Assembly: GCF_021504595.1 (NCBI RefSeq)
Contig: NZ_JACSGT010000003.1
Location: forward strand, 496,001 to 560,000
Direction: 5' to 3'
DNA: 64,000 nucleotides
Origin: Chryseobacterium indicum
Lineage (GTDB): Bacteria; Bacteroidota; Bacteroidia; Flavobacteriales; Weeksellaceae
A program made the position numbers and the translations under genes. Under the pieces are notes generated by a model. That model saw nothing but the letters and a program-made list of their open reading frames with translations, ran no database searches and was not told the DNA's origin. Below, one piece after another: positions 45,404 through 54,330 of this stretch; within the stretch, counting starts at the first letter, position 1, and every line of letters starts with the position of its first letter.

Positions 45404-45868
45404 TTAATTCGCATCCGGAGCAGCCGTGTTCATTGGCTTGTGCATCCTTCCGCCCTTCATTCCTCTTTCTTTCATTGCCACTTTTCTCTCTTCCATTTTT
45501 GCTTTTCTGTCCGCCTGCCATTTATCATATTGCTGAGGAGTAAGAATCTGTTTCATGTCGGCATCCATCTGTGCTCTTTTTGCCTTCATTTCTTCCATTT
45601 TAGCCTGTCTCTGATCTTTATTTTTTTCAAAATCAGCTTTCATTTCGGCTTTTCTTTTTTCGTGAAGTGCCTTGATTTTATCTACCTGAGCCTGATTTAA
45701 GTTTAAATCTTTCTGCATCTGCGCCATATGCTCCTGCTCTCTCTGCTGAAATCTTTCTTTCATTTCAGCTCTTTTAGCCTGTCTGTCCTGTGGCTCAGGA
45801 GTTACCTGTTGTGCCATTGCAAAACTTCCCATTCCGATAAATGCTATTGCTAAAACTAACTTTTTCAT
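45404..45868 (-). CDS. Spy/CpxP-like periplasmic protein
   Basis: 154 residues with a signal peptide ('LAIAFIGMGSFAMAQ'). The mature protein is almost wholly helical and charged (Lys, Glu, Met, Gln), with 'LNLNQAQVDKIKALHEKR' and 'ILTPQQYDKWQADRKAKMEE', the latter an LTxxQ motif as in Spy and CpxP. Those are periplasmic chaperones or stress-response proteins. A His/Met/Arg-rich tail ('RGMKGGRMHKPM') might bind metal, which is speculative. It is a single gene. Confidence 0.82.
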   Translation of the reverse strand: MKKLVLAIAFIGMGSFAMAQQVTPEPQDRQAKRAEMKERFQQREQEHMAQMQKDLNLNQAQVDKIKALHEKRKAEMKADFEKNKDQRQAKMEEMKAKRAQMDADMKQILTPQQYDKWQADRKAKMEERKVAMKERGMKGGRMHKPMNTAAPDAN

Positions 45869-45989
45869 TTTTTTAAATCTTTAATTAATTGTTATACATC
45901 TTTTTGATTATTAGTTAAAATGAAAGTTAAAACACAAACCTCATAAAAAATGTTAAATTTTAACATTAATTTTTTAATGATAAAAATAA

Positions 45990-46018
45990 AAAAGAGCAGA
46001 TCATAAAAATCTGCCCTC
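45990..46018 (-). terminator. Terminator of the Gly/Asn/Arg-rich protein gene
   Basis: On the minus strand, GGGCAGA(n9)TCTGCTC with one G-T pair, then six T. It is 28 bp past the stop. Confidence 0.7.
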
Positions 46019-46045
46019 ACACCACTTAAATATAATATATGAAAA

Positions 46046-47053
46046 TTAATTTCTTGCAAATCCGGTTCGGAATCCGCCGTTTCCTCTGCTTTCTCCTCCC
46101 CCTCTGTTCTGTTCTCTGGGAGCTGAATTTTCGTTTCCTCTGAATCCTCCGTTGTTTCTGAAACCGCCTCCATTATTTTCAATTCTCGGAGCTTCTTCTC
46201 TTCTTACTTCTCCGCCTCTGAAACCTCCGCCTCTGGTTCCGCTGTTTTCGGTTCGCTCGTTTCTGAAACCGCCATTGCCCCTAGTAGAACCTATTTCATT
46301 CCCTCCACGGAAACCTCCATTATTCCGTACTTCATTATCGTTTCTGAAAAACGGACTGTTATTTCTGTTTTCTGCCTGATTGCGGAAACCTCCGTTATTT
46401 CCATCTCTTACACCGCCACGGAAACCATTATTAGGTCTGTCGCTTCCTCTTACGATATTAAAAGTAGGGTTATCATAGCTACGGAATCTGGTTCTGTCTA
46501 CTCTGTAAATATTGATATTTACATTTCTGTAGCGCGGCATTGGTCTGCAAATCCCTGCATAATGCGTTCTTCGGTAATTCTGGAAATATACTACAGGACT
46601 GTATCCTCTGTAATAATTATTCTGGAATACAACAAAAACTCTTGGTCCCATAATTCTTTCCAATGCATAGAATCTGTCATAATACCATCTGTCCGGATTG
46701 TATCTGTAGAAATTGTTCCAGGTGGAAAAACTTACATACAGATTATTCAGTCTCAGGATCTGGTCTATCTGCCAACGATTAAGCCTGTTTTGGGCGAAAA
46801 AGCCATTCCAGTTGATGCTTATAATGCTGTTCCTGTAATCATTGTAATTGGTCTGGTAATAATCCTGTGGATAATAATCCTGCGGATAATTGTAGTAATA
46901 ATCATCAGGGAAATAATTCTGATCATCTTCATCGCTGTAATAGCCTCCGTCATTCTGATAATAGCCGTCATCTCCCCAACCATTATTCGGATACTGCTGA
47001 GCAAACGATAAAGTCGCCATACCCAAAGCAAAACTGATTAATATTTTTTTCAT
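46046..47053 (-). CDS. Secreted Tyr-rich / Gly-Asn-Arg repeat protein
   Basis: 335 residues with a signal peptide ('FALGMATLSFAQ'). Three parts can be seen. Residues ~20-75 are Tyr/Asp/Asn-rich with repeats such as 'NYPQDYYPQDYY'. Residues ~75-200 form a more ordered part ('RLNRWQIDQILRLNNLYVSF', 'RVFVVFQNNYYRG'). From ~205 to the end come roughly ten copies of NNGGFRG-like units rich in Gly, Asn and Arg. The C-terminus 'GFRTGFARN' is not a T9SS domain. No function is recognised. The tail has the composition of RNA- or phosphate-binding RGG segments, but in an exported protein. Confidence 0.85.
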   Translation of the reverse strand: MKKILISFALGMATLSFAQQYPNNGWGDDGYYQNDGGYYSDEDDQNYFPDDYYYNYPQDYYPQDYYQTNYNDYRNSIISINWNGFFAQNRLNRWQIDQILRLNNLYVSFSTWNNFYRYNPDRWYYDRFYALERIMGPRVFVVFQNNYYRGYSPVVYFQNYRRTHYAGICRPMPRYRNVNINIYRVDRTRFRSYDNPTFNIVRGSDRPNNGFRGGVRDGNNGGFRNQAENRNNSPFFRNDNEVRNNGGFRGGNEIGSTRGNGGFRNERTENSGTRGGGFRGGEVRREEAPRIENNGGGFRNNGGFRGNENSAPREQNRGGGESRGNGGFRTGFARN

Positions 47054-47118
47054 TTCTATAGTCGTTAATTGGTTAATATAGTCGAATTTTCTCTTCTATC
47101 TTTTGGATATAAATAAAA

Positions 47119-47152
47119 AAAAGAAGTTAAATCTTACGATTCAACTTCTTTT
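47119..47152 (-). terminator. Terminator of the glucanotransferase gene
   Basis: A stem AAGAAGTT with AACTTCTT around a 14-nt loop, with T/A runs on both sides. It is 38 bp after the stop on the minus strand. Confidence 0.6.
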
Positions 47153-47189
47153 AATTTATTATTAACTAATTGATAATCAAATGTTAAAT

Positions 47190-49841
47190 TTATATTCTCC
47201 CGCTATCTTTAATCCAGTAGGCTATTTTTTGATTGAAATCTTTCTGCTCCTTCAGATCTTCCAGATTAAGGTGCATTCTGTACCTCCAGTAATGGGGAAA
47301 AACCGCAGGATTGTTGATTCTTTCGTTATCCATTTTAGGATTGCTAAGATTTTTATCCGTTGCTAAAAACTCCTGAATCGGGAAAATTGCCAGCATCGAA
47401 TCATTATAAAGATGCTGTTTCATTATAATTTCAGCTAAATGAGGATCCAGTTCTTCAGGAGCTTTTCCATACTGTGTCAACTGCTGATTGAAATATTTCT
47501 GTGTAAGCGCAGGATCTTCTTTCCACCACTGTCTCAACGTCGAACTGTCATGTGAGGAAGCTGTAACAACATTCAGATAACCTGCATCTTTTGGATTATA
47601 AAAAGGAATATTATCCGAAGGCATTCTCTGAACTTTTAAAGCTATAATCGCGAGTTCATCCATCACAACAGGAACACAGTCCGGAACAAGGCCTAAATCT
47701 TCTCCGCAGATCAGCATTTCTGTAGCATTAAGGATCATCGGAAGTTTCTCCATCGCTTTTTCATACCAAAGATGATCCTGTCTTTTGAAGAAATAGTCGT
47801 GATAAAGGTCATAGATGGATTTTTTCTCCCAATCCGAAAGATATTTATACGATTCTGTGTTATAAACATTAAATCTCGGATGATAAACAACCTGCCCGTT
47901 TCGTTCTTCAATTAAAAATAAAACATTCGCACAAAGAGAAATCAGCTGATCTTCAATCGGACCTCGTGGATTTTTCTTAAAAAAGTCAGCTAATTTACGC
48001 TGTGTATTGAATTCTTCTTTAAATGAATAGGTTCCGTTCTGGTTGTTATTGACAAACTCAAGTGCTTTTCCGCTGTTTTCGCCTAAATATTTCCAGAGAA
48101 TCTGATCATTAATAAAAGGTTTGCAGTATCTGTCGAAATTAAAAGGAATATGTCTCGCACTGAATTCTTCCAGCGTAATAGGAACGGCAGGATAAAAATA
48201 TCCTAAAATTCCCTGAGTTGCAGAAACCGGCATTCTCCAGATTCTGAAAAACCCTAAAATATGATCGATTCTCATCGCATCAAAATACTGTTCCAATGCT
48301 TTGAACCTGTTTTTCCACCACTTGTAATCATCAGCTTTCATGGCTTCCCAATTGTAGGTAGGGAATTCCCAGTTCTGCCCCAATTCTGTGAACTGATCCG
48401 GCGGTGCTCCAGCCTGAAAATCCATTCCGAAAAGTTCAGGTTCCGTCCAAGCTTCCACAGAATGTCTGTAGATTCCGATCGGAAGATCTCCTTTCACGGA
48501 AATTCCAAGGTTATGCGTATAATCAATCGCATCCTTTAATTGCTTATGAAGCTGATACTGAACCCATGCATGAAGCATAGAAGCATCATAATCTTTACTT
48601 TTTGCTGAAAAAAATACAGAAACCTTTCCTGCAATGTATTTTTTATGCGTTTTCCATTCGTTGAAATTCGGAGTCTTATATTTATCCCTCAGTACACAGA
48701 ATGCTGCATAAGGAAGAAGCCAGCTCTCATTATCTTTGATGAATTTCCTGAAGTTTCTGTCTTTGTAGATCTTTTCTTTATCTTCATTGAAAACGGCGGT
48801 CAGATATTTCCATTTCCCGGAAATCATCTTTTCGTAATCGATTAATTCTAATGAATTTAGTTCTGACTTTTCAGCCTGATAATCTTCCATTAAATCTTTC
48901 GGTAACGCAAAATCGAGATTCTCAAGGGAAATATACTGCGGATGAAGCGCGTACACAGAAACTGCAGCATAAGGATAAGAATCTGTCCATGAATAATTTG
49001 CCGTTGTATCGTTAATCGGCAGAATCTGGATAATTCCAAGATTGGTTTCCTTTGCCCAGTCTGCCAGTTTTTTCATGTCAGAAAATTCACCAACACCGAA
49101 ACCGTCTTCCGTTCTCAGAGAGAAAACAGGAACCGCAACTCCTGCATCGTGATACATCTGATACAGTTTAAACTTAAAGTAATGATCCGAAACAATCTGC
49201 AAAACATCTTTCGAATGATTTGGTAATGCAAATCTGTTTTCGCCGGTTTCCACATCGATTACTTTATCTTTAGCTGCATCGTAAAGACAATATTTATATT
49301 GAATAACTTCGTTTTCGGGAATTTCCAGAGAAGTTTCCCAAATGCCGAAATCAGTCTGAGACAAATGAATCACTTTTTCGTAACTCCAGTTCCCTAATGA
49401 AGCCGTACTTCCGAATACAACAATCTTCCAGTCCGGATTATAAATCGGAGCCTCTATTCTGAATACATGCGTATGCTTCTTCAGCACAGAAACTTTTTCC
49501 GGCTTGAAGGTGTTCAGTTTGTTGTAGAGAATTTTATTATTGAGATAATTTTCAGGGAAATTTTTATTATTCCATTCATCAAAAATTACAAATTCCTTGT
49601 AATTGTGCGGAAAAGTAAGATGATGCGGAACAAATTCCTCGCGAAGAATATTTCCTCTTTCATCAACAAGCTGATAGTGGTATGATATGGTTTTGGAGAA
49701 GTAATCCACCTCACACTTCCACAATCCGTTTTCTCCGTAAAACATAGCATGAGTCTGATGTACAGAGCCTTCGTCTTTGATCATCAACCGAAGATTTTCT
49801 CCAACTTTTGTACTGTAACCTACATTAAAGTATAGCTTCAT
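47190..49841 (-). CDS. malQ: 4-alpha-glucanotransferase (DPE2-like, GH77 with tandem CBM20)
   Basis: 883 residues. Residues ~1-110 and ~125-225 are two starch-binding CBM20-like modules ('STKVGENLRLMIKDEG'; 'IVVFGSTASLGNWSYEKVIHL'). The GH77 barrel follows, with 'DLPIGIYRHSVEAW', the nucleophile Asp in 'MRIDHILGFFRIWRMP', acid/base Glu in 'ICGEDLGLVPDCV' and 'SSHDSSTLRQWW'. The layout matches plant DPE2 rather than the shorter E. coli MalQ (about 690 residues). It disproportionates maltose and malto-oligosaccharides with a glycan acceptor, in the cytoplasm. It is monocistronic. Confidence 0.93.
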   Translation of the reverse strand: MKLYFNVGYSTKVGENLRLMIKDEGSVHQTHAMFYGENGLWKCEVDYFSKTISYHYQLVDERGNILREEFVPHHLTFPHNYKEFVIFDEWNNKNFPENYLNNKILYNKLNTFKPEKVSVLKKHTHVFRIEAPIYNPDWKIVVFGSTASLGNWSYEKVIHLSQTDFGIWETSLEIPENEVIQYKYCLYDAAKDKVIDVETGENRFALPNHSKDVLQIVSDHYFKFKLYQMYHDAGVAVPVFSLRTEDGFGVGEFSDMKKLADWAKETNLGIIQILPINDTTANYSWTDSYPYAAVSVYALHPQYISLENLDFALPKDLMEDYQAEKSELNSLELIDYEKMISGKWKYLTAVFNEDKEKIYKDRNFRKFIKDNESWLLPYAAFCVLRDKYKTPNFNEWKTHKKYIAGKVSVFFSAKSKDYDASMLHAWVQYQLHKQLKDAIDYTHNLGISVKGDLPIGIYRHSVEAWTEPELFGMDFQAGAPPDQFTELGQNWEFPTYNWEAMKADDYKWWKNRFKALEQYFDAMRIDHILGFFRIWRMPVSATQGILGYFYPAVPITLEEFSARHIPFNFDRYCKPFINDQILWKYLGENSGKALEFVNNNQNGTYSFKEEFNTQRKLADFFKKNPRGPIEDQLISLCANVLFLIEERNGQVVYHPRFNVYNTESYKYLSDWEKKSIYDLYHDYFFKRQDHLWYEKAMEKLPMILNATEMLICGEDLGLVPDCVPVVMDELAIIALKVQRMPSDNIPFYNPKDAGYLNVVTASSHDSSTLRQWWKEDPALTQKYFNQQLTQYGKAPEELDPHLAEIIMKQHLYNDSMLAIFPIQEFLATDKNLSNPKMDNERINNPAVFPHYWRYRMHLNLEDLKEQKDFNQKIAYWIKDSGRI

Positions 49842-49908
49842 TTATATTTTTTTATAAAAATACATTATAATCCTGAAAAATAAAACTTATTGAATATCAA
49901 ATATTCAT

Positions 49909-49942
49909 TAAAAAAACCTTTTCAAAATGTCTGAAAAGGTTT
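49909..49942 (-). terminator. Terminator of the T9SS beta-propeller gene
   Basis: On the minus strand, AACCTTTTCA with TGAAAAGGTT around a 7-nt loop, followed by a T run. It is 25 bp past the stop. Confidence 0.8.
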
Positions 49943-49966
49943 CTAAGCTTTACACAAAGTTAAAGA

Positions 49967-51133
49967 TTATTCTGTTACTAAAATTTTCTTGTTTAATAAT
50001 ACTTTTCCGGATTCGTCGGTAATGTTTACCAGATAAGCTCCGCTGATTAGATTTTTAAGATATACCTGTTGATTTAAAGAACCGTCTTTTACAGATAAAT
50101 TCTGCTTCATTACATTTTTTCCTGACAAATCGAAAACATTCAGTTTAATATTTCCTTTTACGGCTTTGTCATTTACATTCACATTAATATACTTTTCATC
50201 CACTCTTGTCGGATAAATATCCAGATTGGCATAAGCATTATTAGAAACGGCTTTATCATTAGCAAAATATTTACTTGCCAAATCATAAATATGCAGATTC
50301 TGTTCTCCTCCAAGCGGTTTTGCCTGTAAAGTGGCTAGATCCACTTCATAAAGAGGAGCACCTTTTGCACTTGCAATCACTACTTTTCCTTTTGAATTTA
50401 CGGCAGATCCGTTTACTGAATAATTTTCAGGAATTCCGGCAATTTTTCCTATGAATTTAGCCTTCATTTCTTTAGGTGAAACCTTGAAAACATTTCCCGA
50501 AGCTGAAAAAACATAGAAATTATTTTCTGCATCGGCAATCATATCTCCACCGAAACCCGTTTCAATGGTGGTAAAAGAATTTTTTCCGTTGGAACCGTCA
50601 TCTTTGATGATTCCCAAGTCGTTAACCACATATTGATTTCCTTTTCTGCTGATCTGCAAAAATTGTGTCCCGGAATTGTTGATCGCGTAAATATTTCCGT
50701 CGTAGCCTGTCGTCATTCTCGTTACATGAGAATTGATGTCACATGAAGTAACTCTTGCAACACTGTTTTCCACCAATGTAATTTCCTTTGTTTTGGCATT
50801 TAAAACATAAATATTGGAAGAAAACATTGGCATATAGATCAGATTATTATTGTAAGAATCATAAGCCAGTGTTGCCATATTTACAGCCTGCGCATTATTG
50901 TAGGTATTCTTGTCCTCGGTTACAGCGCCGTTTCTGCTTTGTGAGAAAACTCTTGCAGAAGAATCTGCATTAAAAATCTGTTCTCCGGAAGTTCCGCTTG
51001 TTCCGTCGATGGCACGGAAATCATTGAAAACAATACTTTGTGTATCTTTTCCTACCAAAGCAAAAAAATCCTGCTGCGCCGAAGCGTTTGCGCCCATCAA
51101 CAACAGGAATAAAGGGAATAAATGTTTTTTCAT
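49967..51133 (-). CDS. T9SS sorting-domain protein, beta-propeller-like
   Basis: 388 residues with a signal peptide ('FPLFLLLMGANASAQ'). The central ~270 residues repeat short strand blocks ('ATLAYDSYNNNLIYMP', 'RMTTGYDGNIYAINN', 'DMIADAENNFYVFSASG', 'VNSKGKVVIASAKG'), which suggests a beta-propeller. The end is a type A sorting domain ('LDIYPTRVDEKYINVN' ... 'AYLVNITDESGKVL'), so it should reach the cell surface. No enzymatic motif was found. It may bind sugars, proteins or a matrix; this is not established. Confidence 0.87.
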   Translation of the reverse strand: MKKHLFPLFLLLMGANASAQQDFFALVGKDTQSIVFNDFRAIDGTSGTSGEQIFNADSSARVFSQSRNGAVTEDKNTYNNAQAVNMATLAYDSYNNNLIYMPMFSSNIYVLNAKTKEITLVENSVARVTSCDINSHVTRMTTGYDGNIYAINNSGTQFLQISRKGNQYVVNDLGIIKDDGSNGKNSFTTIETGFGGDMIADAENNFYVFSASGNVFKVSPKEMKAKFIGKIAGIPENYSVNGSAVNSKGKVVIASAKGAPLYEVDLATLQAKPLGGEQNLHIYDLASKYFANDKAVSNNAYANLDIYPTRVDEKYINVNVNDKAVKGNIKLNVFDLSGKNVMKQNLSVKDGSLNQQVYLKNLISGAYLVNITDESGKVLLNKKILVTE

Positions 51134-51240
51134 AGTCTATTCATTTAAATTTTTAATCATTTTATTATGACTAAGTTACGTAATTTTTGGATTGAATATG
51201 AAAAAAAATTAAGATTGAGATTTAGGTTTAAGAATTAGTT

Positions 51241-51345
51241 TTTAACACAAAGTCGCAAGTTTTTTTGAAATGTCTGAGCATATTTTTCGTTCGCGAAGGC
51301 GTTTGACTTCGTCGAATCTTCGATTTCACTCAGCGATGTTATTCA
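51241..51345. repeat. Dispersed ~100-bp intergenic repeat, copy 3
   Basis: Contains 'TTTAACACAAAGTCGCAAG' and a segment at 51295-51332 almost identical to 8711-8748. It lies in the 395-bp gap 51134-51528. Confidence 0.6.
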
Positions 51346-51388
51346 CTAATTTATCATGCTGAAAGCATCTCTACAATTATATTTTATA

Positions 51389-51412
51389 GAATTCTCCTTC
51401 GTCGAAATGACA
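51389..51412. repeat. Fragment related to the 11330 MITE-like element
   Basis: In inverted orientation it reads TGTCATTTCGACGAAGGAGA, matching the left part of the 11330-11433 element with two changes. Confidence 0.5.
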
Positions 51413-51430
51413 GTATTATGTGTAAAAAAA

Positions 51431-51501
51431 CTCCCGCAGATTTTGCGGATTTAGCAGATAAATTTGTTGAAAATCTGCGCAATCTGTACAATCTGCGGGA
51501 G
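51431..51501. repeat. 71-bp inverted repeat ('CTCCCGCAGATT' arms)
   Basis: 29-bp arms with about five mismatches and a 13-nt loop. The outer 12 bp are perfect. It lies about 28 bp beyond the stop of cysS (minus strand) and may end its transcript. The loop also carries repeated AATCTG units. Confidence 0.55.
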
Positions 51502-51528
51502 AAATATTAAAAGCCGTAAAGCTTTATT

Positions 51529-52995
51529 CTAATTCAAAACATAAGAAGTTCCGTCTCTTCCGTCTTTCAGTTCGATACCTTCAGCAAGAAGCTTATCGCG
51601 AATCTGATCGGAAAGTTCGAAATTTTTTGATTTTCTTGCCTGATTTCTCAGTTCAATTAAAACCTTCAGGGTCTGATCCAGTTTTTCATTGTTGTTTTCC
51701 TCAATTGTCTGAAGTCCCAAAACGTCGAAAACCAAAGCATTTAAAGTGGATTTTAGATCATCTAAATCTTTCGTTGAAACAGTTTCCTTCCCGTCATTTA
51801 AAGCAAAGATATATTTTACCGCTTCAAATAAATGCGCAATTAAAACCGGAGAATTGAAATCGTCCGTTAATGCATCATAGGCTTTATTCTTCCACTCTTC
51901 AAGACTGAAACCTGATTGTTTTTCGTCATTCGGAGTGATGCTGTTCAGTACTTTAATGGCTTCCATCAATCTCGTGTATCCTTTTTCACTCGCAATCATG
52001 GCATCATTTGAAATGTCTAAAACACTTCTGTAATGTGCCTGCAAAAAGCAGAAACGAACGATGGATGGATGGAAAGGTTTTTCGAAGAAATCGTTTTCTC
52101 CTGTCACCAACTGCATCGGCAAAATATAATTTCCGGTGGATTTGCTCATACGCTGGGAATTCATCGTCAACATATTGGCATGCATCCAGTAATTTACCGG
52201 AGAAGCATCATTGCACGCTTTTCCCTGAGCGATTTCACATTCATGGTGCGGAAATTTAAGATCCATTCCGCCTCCGTGAATATCGAAAGTTTCTCCTAAA
52301 TATTTTGTACTCATTGCAGTACATTCCAGATGCCATCCCGGAAAACCTTCTCCCCAAGGCGAATTCCATCTCATGATATGTGCCGGAGAAGCTTTTTTCC
52401 ACAATGCGAAATCCTGCGGATTTTTCTTTTCACCCTGTCCGTCAAGATCTCGGGTATTAGCAAAAAGTTCTTCTATATTTCTTTTTGAAAGTTCACCATA
52501 ATTCAAGCCTCTACTGTTGTATTCCAAGACATCGAAATACACAGAACCGTTGCTTTCGTAAGCAAATCCTCTTTCAATTAATTTTTGAGTCAGCTCAATC
52601 TGTTCCACGATATGACCGGTTGCAGTCGGTTCAATATTCGGAGGAAGCAAATTAAACATATCCAACACTTTATGAAAATCGACGGTGTATTTCTGTACGA
52701 TTTCCATTGGTTCAAGCTTTTCAAGACGAGTCTGTTTAACGAATCTGTCGTTATTCACGTCTCCGTCGTCGGTAAGGTGACCTGCATCGGTAATGTTTCT
52801 TACGTACCGAACTTTATAACCCAGATGTATCAAGCTTCTGTAAATGAAGTCGAATGAAAGGAAGGTTCTTACATTTCCCAAGTGTACATTGCTGTAAACG
52901 GTCGGTCCACAAACGTACATTCCTACATTTCCTTCCAAAATCGGTTTGAATATTTCTTTTTCTCCCGCAAGCGAGTTGTATATTTTTAGTTGCAT
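51529..52995 (-). CDS. cysS: Cysteinyl-tRNA synthetase
   Basis: 488 residues, the usual CysRS length. The class I signature is '[15 protein letters not shown]' (HIGH variant) and the KMSKS loop is 'QRMSKSTGN'. Zinc ligands are seen in 'MYVCGPTVY', 'WHLECTAMS' and '[10 protein letters not shown]'. The C-terminal helical DALR-like region carries '[19 protein letters not shown]'. It charges tRNA-Cys in the cytoplasm. It is monocistronic on the minus strand, followed at some distance by folE and a DinB gene upstream. Confidence 0.97.
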   Translation of the reverse strand: MQLKIYNSLAGEKEIFKPILEGNVGMYVCGPTVYSNVHLGNVRTFLSFDFIYRSLIHLGYKVRYVRNITDAGHLTDDGDVNNDRFVKQTRLEKLEPMEIVQKYTVDFHKVLDMFNLLPPNIEPTATGHIVEQIELTQKLIERGFAYESNGSVYFDVLEYNSRGLNYGELSKRNIEELFANTRDLDGQGEKKNPQDFALWKKASPAHIMRWNSPWGEGFPGWHLECTAMSTKYLGETFDIHGGGMDLKFPHHECEIAQGKACNDASPVNYWMHANMLTMNSQRMSKSTGNYILPMQLVTGENDFFEKPFHPSIVRFCFLQAHYRSVLDISNDAMIASEKGYTRLMEAIKVLNSITPNDEKQSGFSLEEWKNKAYDALTDDFNSPVLIAHLFEAVKYIFALNDGKETVSTKDLDDLKSTLNALVFDVLGLQTIEENNNEKLDQTLKVLIELRNQARKSKNFELSDQIRDKLLAEGIELKDGRDGTSYVLN

Positions 52996-53122
52996 GATTT
53001 CTTATGAATGATAATTGATGATTAATTAATGATTTTTTTAATTTAATTCAGGATAAGTCTTTCACAACAAATAATTGTTGTAATAAAAATTTTATCTGAA
53101 ACTTTTTTAAATTTTATCATTA

Positions 53123-53554
53123 TTAAATAGCTTTTAAGTGATGTTGTAAATGACTAATATAATCATTAATGATGAATTCCAAGGTAAAAATCTGAGGTTC
53201 TGTCTTCGTTATGTTACAGGTTCTCTGTAAATCTTCGTCCTTTATATTCTCAACCACATTTACAATCTGAAGGTTCAGAAATTTCCAAAGACTAATGATA
53301 TCCGACGTTGGAATATTCTGATAATTCTGGGCTTTTACCCAAAAATCCTGATCATAGACAATATTCTCATTTTCTTTATATTGAGTGACTACAAATCTTC
53401 TTATATTGGATAAAGCACTGTCACAAAGATGACCTAAAATTTCTTTTTTCGACCATTTTTCAGGTGAAATTTTATATGCCCAGTCTCCTTCATAGATTTC
53501 TGCAAATCTAAGAAGTTCTTCCTCTACAATATTTTTGAGAATCTGATAGTTCAT
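53123..53554 (-). CDS. DinB-family four-helix protein
   Basis: 143 residues. 'WSKKEILGHLCDSALSNIRRF' and the C-terminal 'INDYISHLQHHLKAI' supply the three histidines of the metal site typical of DinB/YfiT-like proteins. Members are often metal-dependent thiol transferases (bacillithiol or mycothiol S-transferases), which would fit bshA at 30968. That link is inference. The gene starts 13 bp after folE and is probably transcribed with it. Confidence 0.85.
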   Translation of the reverse strand: MNYQILKNIVEEELLRFAEIYEGDWAYKISPEKWSKKEILGHLCDSALSNIRRFVVTQYKENENIVYDQDFWVKAQNYQNIPTSDIISLWKFLNLQIVNVVENIKDEDLQRTCNITKTEPQIFTLEFIINDYISHLQHHLKAI

Positions 53555-53567
53555 TCATTCAATTACT

Positions 53568-54233
53568 TTAATCCAATTTCGCATGGCTTCCCACATAATG
53601 CAGGAACTCTTGTCTTGTGATAGGATTGGTTCTGAAAATTCCGCTTAATTCTGCGGTAATGGTAGAACTTGCGGTATCTTTTATTCCTCTGCAATTAACG
53701 CAAAGGTGTTTTGCATCGATGATGCAGGCAACGTCTTTTGTTCCTAAAGCTTCTTTTAAAGCGTTTACAATCTGCATGGTGAGTCTTTCCTGAACCTGTG
53801 GTCTTTTTGCATAATAATCCACAATCCTGTTGATTTTTGAAAGACCGATTACTTCTCCGTTCGAAATGTAAGCAACATGCGCTCTCCCGATAATCGGCAG
53901 GAAATGATGTTCACAAAATGAATAAACGGTGATATCTTTTTCCACCAACATCTGGCGGTATTTGTATTTATTTGAAAATGTAGAAATTCCCGGTTTGTTT
54001 TCAGGAAGAAGTCCTCCGAAAATTTCATTCACATACATTTTGGCAACACGTTTCGGAGAGTCTTTCAGAGAATCGTCGGTCATGTCTAAACCAAGCGTTT
54101 CCATGATCTCCCCAAACAGTTCGGTAATTTTTTCTATTTTTTCTTCCGGTGATTTATCAAAAGCATCTTCCCTTATAGGCGTATGTTCTTTTCCTGTGAA
54201 AATATCATCGTCGTTATCCGTAAAATCAACCAT
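53568..54233 (-). CDS. folE: GTP cyclohydrolase I
   Basis: 221 residues. 'ITVYSFCEHHFLPIIGRAHV' and 'IIDAKHLCVNCRGIKDT' give the zinc cysteines and catalytic His, with 'GLSKINRIVDYYAKRPQVQE' completing the active site. It turns GTP into 7,8-dihydroneopterin triphosphate for folate synthesis. The folate product is used by the metF/metH genes nearby, though they are not in the same operon. A -7 promoter box lies upstream. Confidence 0.96.
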   Translation of the reverse strand: MVDFTDNDDDIFTGKEHTPIREDAFDKSPEEKIEKITELFGEIMETLGLDMTDDSLKDSPKRVAKMYVNEIFGGLLPENKPGISTFSNKYKYRQMLVEKDITVYSFCEHHFLPIIGRAHVAYISNGEVIGLSKINRIVDYYAKRPQVQERLTMQIVNALKEALGTKDVACIIDAKHLCVNCRGIKDTASSTITAELSGIFRTNPITRQEFLHYVGSHAKLD

Positions 54234-54249
54234 TTTTATTTAATTTGCA

Positions 54250-54257
54250 CAAAAATA
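54250..54257 (-). promoter_or_regulatory. Bacteroidota -7 box (TATTTTTG) for folE
   Basis: The minus strand reads TATTTTTG 16 bp before the ATG at 54233. Confidence 0.5.
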
Positions 54258-54330
54258 CGGATAAAATCTGTTCGTCATATTTAATTTGGGCGAAAAACAT
54301 TATCTTTCGCGCCCACTATCATTTTACATC

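Noticed and set aside
45892..46182. 96-residue minus-strand frame overlapping the end of the Gly/Asn/Arg-rich gene
   Set aside because: It is in another frame of the repeat tail and crosses the gene's terminator.
46562..47011. 149-residue plus-strand frame rich in Ile/Val
   Set aside because: It is antisense to the Tyr/Asn-rich head of the 46046-47053 gene. Its hydrophobicity comes from complementing Tyr/Asp/Asn codons.
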